Of a stretch of 13,862 bases of DNA, positions 9,365 through 13,862 are shown piece after piece. The DNA comes from Conidiobolus incongruus B7586 (lineage: Eukaryota; Entomophthoromycota; Entomophthoromycetes; Entomophthorales; Conidiobolaceae). The notes under the pieces are model-generated. The model did not search any database. It was not told where the DNA came from and was given only the letters and a program-made list of their open reading frames with translations. The translations under genes were made by a program, and so were the position numbers. The stretch covers positions 1 through 13,862 of the forward strand of contig JNEM01014670.1 of NCBI GenBank assembly GCA_000697335.1, given 5' to 3'. The stretch's first letter is position 1; each line of letters opens with the position of its first letter.

Positions 9365-9764
9365 TATAAGTATAGTAGTAATTAAACTAATATAGTGTAG
9401 AGGAAAACTTAATATAAAAGTAATGTGGTGTAGAATATAGTAATATAATATAGCTATAGTGTGTAAGTGTAAACAAAGTTTAATTAAGCTTTAAACTAGG
9501 ATGAGTCATTGATATATTAAGATTTATATTAGGTAGTGTTAATATCCTACAATATTAATAAAATATAGTTTCAATCTTAGAAATAGTGTAAAAGTAAAAA
9601 ATAGTAAGAATTAAGAGGAAAAAAAAAGAACCTAGTTTATTAAATAATTTAATACTATTTATACAATTAATTTAACTATATAAGTATAAATTAATCATAT
9701 AATTTATAATTAATTAGATTATATAAAAGTGTATATAAGAATTTAAAGAACTAGTTTTTTAACA
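9365..9764 (-). repeat. E2 5' LTR (400 bp)
   Basis: Minus-strand LTR starting at 9764 directly beside GATAT (9765-9769). It is the same length as the 3' LTR at 4048-4447 and matches it along its whole length. The TATAAATAG motif is at 9655-9663 (minus). Confidence 0.92.
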
Positions 9765-9769
9765 GATAT
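9765..9769. repeat. Target-site duplication GATAT of E2, right copy
   Basis: Second copy of the duplication at 4043-4047. E1 sequence resumes directly after it (ATATTTGTTTATTAATTATC), matching E2 near 7500-7525 in reverse complement. Confidence 0.92.
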
Positions 9770-9919
9770 ATATTTGTTTATTAATTATCTATTAGTACTT
9801 TATCTGTTGATTTCAATAAAGTTATATTTAATAACCACTTCCTATATAATACAATAAGTTAATTTGCTAATATTTTTGAATCTATAGATAAATTACCTTT
9901 TAAACAAAATATTAAGTAT

Positions 9920-11190
9920 AAAATTAAATTACTCCCTGATATACAATTATACTTAAGGTTTATTTACCATTTATCTCTTAAATAATATCAAACTTTAAAA
10001 GAAAAAATCTAAAAAATATTTAAAAATAGGTATATTAAACCTTTTTCTTTACTATAAGGATTTCTAATCCTCTTTGTAAAAAAGGCTGATGGTAGTTAAA
10101 GATTATATATTAATAACTATGTTTTAAACTCTAAAACTATTAAAGACAAAACCCCATTACTAAACTTATATGATATTAGGGATAAACTACTTAAATCAAC
10201 TATATTTACTAAACTAGATGTTAAGAATAGATATTATAATATTAAAGTTAAAGAAAATTCTATCCCTTTAACTACTTTTAATATTTCTTTAGGTTACTAT
10301 AAATTTACTGTTATAAACTTTAAATTGTGTAATACCCTTGTAATTTTCACTTGATTTATTAATTCCCTTTTTAACCTTGTTTTTAATAACTTTATTATTA
10401 TATACCTTGATAATATCTTAATCTATTTAAAAACTAAAGAAGAATATATTTAACATGTTAATTAAGTCTTATAAATTATTCAAGAACATAAATTACCTTT
10501 AGAACTATTAAAATACATCTTTAATACTTTTTCTGTCTTTTTCTATAGTTATATTGTTTCCTCCTAAGGAATTAATATTAATCTAACTAAACTCAATGGT
10601 GTTAAAGCTTTTACTATACCTATAAATAAAAATCAGCTTATGTTTATACTTAAATTATTAAATTACTTTAAAGATTTCATTAATTTTTTTATTGAACTTA
10701 TTACTCCTCTTACTATTTTTTTAAAGAAAAACTCTTTTTTTAAATAAACCCTACTATACACTTTCTACATAAATATTTTAATTTTCTATATTACTAATGC
10801 TTTTACTTTATCTATCTTTAATTTAAAACTACTTACTATTATTTTTACTAACTCTAATTTTTTTGTAATTATAAATAATTAGCCTAGTTTAAATTTAATT
10901 TATATTTTACCCTATAATTATAAGATAAAATAATAAATAAAGGAGAATAGGTTGAGTTTAACCTTATAAATGTTACCTTAAAACTAATAACATTCTGGTT
11001 AAGAAAAATAAAACCAGTTAAATTAAAATACCTATTCTATAAATAAAAACTTTTTGCTTTAGTAGAAATAATTAAAAATCACTTACATTTCTTATATTAC
11101 AATTTTTTTTAATACTTATAGATTATAAATTACTTATCTACTTAAATACTTAGAAAAATTTATTAAGAAAATAAGTTAGATAAATTAAAA
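9920..11190 (+). pseudogene. E1 reverse transcriptase and RNase H remnant
   Basis: This resumes E1 after the E2 insertion. RT stretches are clear: FVKKADGS near 10072-10095, then NLYDIRDKL and IFTKLDVKNRYYNIKV near 10165-10250. IIYLDNILIY near 10395-10425 stands at the catalytic YLDD box. RNase H follows from about 10600, with the first catalytic region near 10780-10810 (ITNAFTL). The E2 copy of the region is at 6100-7370. It is heavily broken. Limits are approximate. Confidence 0.8.
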
Positions 11191-11489
11191 CTATCCAAGC
11201 TTACTTTTTCTTTATTTAATATCTTTTAGGTTAATAAAACTATATTGTAGATACTTTGTTAAGAAATCTTACATACTTATCTTTTTATTCTAATTATAAA
11301 AATCCTGTAAATATTAACTTAATGATTATTAATGAAGGAAATAAAGAATTTATTAAACTACTTTAAAAAACACTACCAAATAATAATTTCTTTATTTTAG
11401 TTAAAGAAGAACTCTTTAAACTATTAGAAAACTAATTAAAATATATAAAAAAAGATTTAAAATTATTAATAACTTACTATATTATAATA

Positions 11490-12240
11490 ATTGTATATAT
11501 ATTCCTAACATTCTTAAGATTTAACAAATAATATTTAATGAATGCTATAACTTACTTGTTAGAGGATATTAAAACTAGTTAAAAATTGCTGAGAGAATTA
11601 AAATAAAGTATTACTAACCTTCCCTAGTTAAATAAGTTTAGAAATACACTAATACCTGTAATATATGCCAAAAAACTAAATATAATACTTAATTAAAATA
11701 TAGTAAACTTATTCCCCTACAAGTCTCTAATAAAACTTAACAACAAATCCAACTTAATTTCATAGAAATTCTTAAATCAACAAATAGTTATGATAATTTA
11801 CTAATTATAATTGATTTATTTTCCAAATATGTTTATTTTATTCTTTATTTTAAAACTTTTATAGTTAAAGATGTTGTATAATTGTTATTCTCTAATATCT
11901 TTACCTACTATAAAATTCTACAAACTATTATATTTGATAAAGATATATAATTTTACTCTTGATTCTAGAAGTTACTATCATTTTCCTTTAAGATTAACCT
12001 AGTTATATCTACTACCAATTATTATTAAACCAATAAACTTGTTGAAAAAAATATTAAAACCTTAAAGTAAATAATTAAAGCTTATATTAAAACTAATAAG
12101 TTAAATTAAAATACCTATATCTACCAACTCTAATATTTATTTAATACTTTTATCAACAAATCAACAAGTTTTAGCCTTTATTTCATCAATTATAGTAAAT
12201 ATCCTAACTTAATAATTACTCTAAAACTTTAAATCAACTT
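11490..12240 (+). pseudogene. E1 integrase remnant
   Basis: The zinc-binding part ends in TCNICQKT at about 11653-11677, the CxxC half of the HHCC domain. The catalytic core follows, with NFIEILKS near 11755-11780 and LLIIIDLFSKYVYFI near 11800-11845, both close to the gypsy consensus. A further core block lies near 11935-12060. Integrase downstream of RT/RNase H is the Ty3/gypsy order. It is broken many times. From 12240 to 12640 the sequence is the integrase C-terminal region, where FHISKIKPY near 12550-12575 resembles the motif that precedes fungal chromodomains. Confidence 0.8.
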
Positions 12241-12640
12241 ACTTTTGGATATTGTTGAATTTTAATCTAATATTAAACATATTAATTCTTTTGTTAAATT
12301 TAACTTAGAAGAAAATTAAAGGATTATAGAATAGTAATACTCAAAGTTATTTAGAAACCCTCTTAAATATAAAATTAGTATGTTTATATACTTAGAATAA
12401 TTTACCTTTAAACCTACCCTACTTAAATCTAGCTTAAATCCCAAATACTTACCATTATATTATAATCCCTATAAAATTTAATTTATTGATTTAAATTTTG
12501 AAAATATTACTTTAGAATTACCTCCAACTTTAAAAATCAACTTTACCTTTCACATATCTAAAATTAAACCATATTTTAAAGATTTTAACACTTTTCCTAA
12601 TTGATTAAAAACCTTAAAACTAGATCCAGTTATTAATTAA

Positions 12641-12800
12641 GATAGAGAAGAAAAATACTATGTTGATTATATAATTAAGTCTAAATCTATTAGGAATAAA
12701 TTTTATTTTTATATAAAATAGATAGGTTATCTTATTAAAGAAGCTACATAAGAACCCTTAAAAAATATTAAGAATACTTTAGCTTATTATACCTATTTGT
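12641..12800 (+). pseudogene. E1 chromodomain remnant at integrase C-terminus
   Basis: The segment reads DREEKYYVDYIIKSK, then NKFYFYIK, then IGYLIKEAT, then EPLKNIKNTLAYY. This follows the chromodomain pattern of fungal chromoviruses: an acidic start, YxVexIL, a strand ending before a WxGY-like turn, then a WEP-like turn and a closing helix. It is the last coding domain before the polypurine tract. In the family the domain recognises H3K9-methylated nucleosomes and directs integration into heterochromatin. The copy is a fossil with breaks. Confidence 0.82.
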
Positions 12801-12838
12801 AAAAATTTAAAGAGTATGTCTCTTTTAAAAAACTTACT

Positions 12839-12845
12839 AGGGGAG
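12839..12845 (+). other. E1 polypurine tract AGGGGAG
   Basis: A G-rich purine run, striking in this AT-rich DNA, directly before the 3' LTR at 12846. It matches the E2 tract at 4448-4454. Confidence 0.82.
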
Positions 12846-13242
12846 TATTAAAAAACTAATTCTTTAAATTTTTATATACACTTTTAAATAATCCAATTAA
12901 CTATAAATTATATAATTAATTTATACTTATATAATTAAATTAATTGTATAAATAGTATTGAATTATCTAATAAACTAAGTTCTTCTTTTTCTTCTCAATC
13001 CTTACTATTTTTACTTTTATATTATTTCTAAAATTGAAACTATATTCTGTTAATATTATAGGATATTAGCACTACCTAATATAAATCTTAATATATCAAT
13101 GACTCATCCTAGTTCAAAGCTTAATTAAACTTTGTTAACACTTGCACACTACAGCTACATTATATTACCATGTTCTGTGCACATTACTTTTATATTAAGT
13201 TTTCCTCTACACTATATTAGTTTAACTACCACTATATTTACA
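12846..13242 (+). repeat. E1 3' LTR (397 bp)
   Basis: This has the same length and layout as the 5' LTR at 238-634. It ends TTTACA immediately before the AAAGG duplication. TATAAATAG is at 12947-12955. It shares long runs with the E2 LTRs in reverse complement, for example around GACTCATCCTAG near 13100-13112. Confidence 0.93.
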
Positions 13243-13247
13243 AAAGG
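13243..13247. repeat. Target-site duplication AAAGG of E1, right copy
   Basis: Exact repeat of 233-237. E3 sequence continues from it, matching E1 from about 3216 onward. Confidence 0.9.
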
Positions 13248-13862
13248 TTACTATTATTGTTAAAGAATTTAAGTTAATTATAAAGTTAATAGATATCTTT
13301 TAAAAAACAAAATTAATATAATCTTTAATAATTTTAACCTATTAATTACAAATTAAACCTGAATTATGTTAATATAAACTTAAAATCACTTTTTTCATAA
13401 TTAGTTAATACATTTTAAACTAATCCACAAAAGTTTCAATAAATTAATAATCTTAAAAATTAAATTATATATATTAAAAAGATTCAAGCTATTAAATTAT
13501 TAAAAATTAAAAATATTCTAATAACTAATTTAATTTATTATTTTTATACTTTTAATTATTACTTTATTGTTTATTTTAACTAGTTATTTTATAAATATAC
13601 TTGTCAGTATTTTAATTAACTTTAATTATTTTAATTATATTATTTCTTCTGTTATTATTTTAGAATTAACTTTATATATTTAAAAAAGTAATCTTATAAT
13701 TAAATATGTTAATAACTGAATTAAATAAATATTTGTTATTATATTTAAATATCTTTTTTTATTTACTAATTATTTTTATTATATTAAATTTTTAATTGAT
13801 AATATTAGTTATAGTTTTATACTAGGTTAAAATTAATTAAATATTATAATTATATATTATTG
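13243..13862 (+). mobile_element. E3 chromovirus fragment, right of the E1 insertion (gag end to protease)
   Basis: This aligns along its whole length with E1 about 3213-3840, from the zinc-knuckle region through the protease to the block after TTTTATACTAGGTTAAAATTA, then leaves the window. It is the continuation of 181-237. It is the most eroded retrotransposon sequence present. In one homologous 60-base segment (13441-13500) I count about 5 G+C, against about 14 in E1 and about 13 in E2. It is the oldest layer of the nest and heavily broken. Confidence 0.88.

Larger units (their letters stand above)
4048..9764 (-). mobile_element. E2: full-length Ty3/gypsy chromovirus, minus strand, inside E1
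   Basis: A 5717-bp copy of the same family as E1, in opposite orientation, with 400-bp LTRs at 9365-9764 (5') and 4048-4447 (3'). It has a primer-binding region at 9352-9364, a polypurine tract at 4448-4454, and the body order gag, protease, RT, RNase H, integrase, chromodomain. It looks structurally whole, with nothing inserted in it, but is heavily broken with several dozen breaks. It is the youngest retrotransposon layer here because it interrupts E1. Its two LTRs differ at about 30 of 400 positions by hand count, nearly all transitions, so an age from a neutral clock would be misleading. Confidence 0.94.
238..13242 (+). mobile_element. E1: nested Ty3/gypsy chromovirus, structurally complete fossil
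   Basis: This is an LTR retrotransposon on the plus strand with 397-bp LTRs at both ends, a 5-bp target duplication, a primer-binding region and a polypurine tract. Its body follows the order gag, protease, RT, RNase H, integrase, chromodomain. It is split by a Tc1 element (953-2524) and by E2 (4048-9764). Removing both with their target duplications leaves about 5709 bp, against 5717 bp for E2. RT before integrase and the C-terminal chromodomain mark it as a chromovirus. It is heavily broken, with several dozen breaks across the body, and cannot encode proteins. It is older than both insertions it carries and younger than E3. Confidence 0.92.

Noticed and set aside
238-13242. Copia-type (Ty1) or DIRS classification of the LTR elements
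   Set aside because: Integrase follows RNase H and a chromodomain ends the pol region, and there are simple direct LTRs with 5-bp duplications; this is the Ty3/gypsy chromovirus layout.
1-13862. Mitochondrial, plastid or AT-rich bacterial origin because of base composition
   Set aside because: The window is filled with nuclear-type Ty3/gypsy and Tc1 elements with target duplications and RIP-like damage, and has no organellar, rRNA or tRNA genes that I can recognise.
1-13862. Host genes, tRNA genes, CRISPR arrays or a novel multi-gene system
   Set aside because: Every segment aligns with one of the transposable elements; no stretch is left over and no regularly spaced repeats are present.

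Overview
This window appears to be a stack of nested transposable elements with no host gene that I can see. Every base can be assigned to one of five elements. The DNA is extremely AT-rich, I see no CG dinucleotide by eye, and the copies differ almost only by transitions (C/T and G/A). The one DNA-transposon gene is stopped only at codons where Gln or Trp is plausible. This is the picture of repeat-induced point mutation (RIP), so the likely host is a filamentous ascomycete, in an AT-rich heterochromatic block. The species cannot be told from the sequence.

Layers, oldest to youngest. (1) The outermost element, E3 (+ strand, 181-237 and 13243-13862, running off the right edge), is a very degraded Ty3/gypsy copy. 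(2) A degraded LTR on the minus strand (1-180) belongs to a further copy, E4, most of which lies left of the window. It abuts E3 and probably inserted into it. (3) E1 (+ strand, 238-13242) sits in E3 with a 5-bp target duplication AAAGG on both sides. It has 397-bp LTRs at 238-634 and 12846-13242. (4) Two elements sit inside E1: a Tc1/mariner transposon (953-2524, TA duplication) in the gag region, and a second full-length copy of the same retrotransposon, E2 (minus strand, 4048-9764, 400-bp LTRs, target duplication GATAT), near the protease/RT boundary. Subtracting the two inserts and their target duplications leaves E1 about 5.71 kb long, matching E2 at 5.72 kb. This supports the reconstruction of the nest.

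E1, E2 and E3 are the same family. The order in E1 and E2 is LTR, primer-binding region, gag with a zinc knuckle, protease, reverse transcriptase, RNase H, integrase, chromodomain, polypurine tract, LTR. RT before integrase places it in Ty3/gypsy, and the chromodomain makes it a chromovirus. All copies are heavily broken fossils.

The Tc1 element is about 1.57 kb. It has long inverted repeats that each carry an outer and an inner repeat (IR/DR architecture), and a DD34E transposase gene of 338 codons on the minus strand. The reading frame has no frameshift but 17 internal stops.

The window holds no functional gene set. Its interest is as a well-preserved insertion history: chromodomain elements repeatedly inserting into copies of themselves, with each layer more or less eroded by RIP according to its age.
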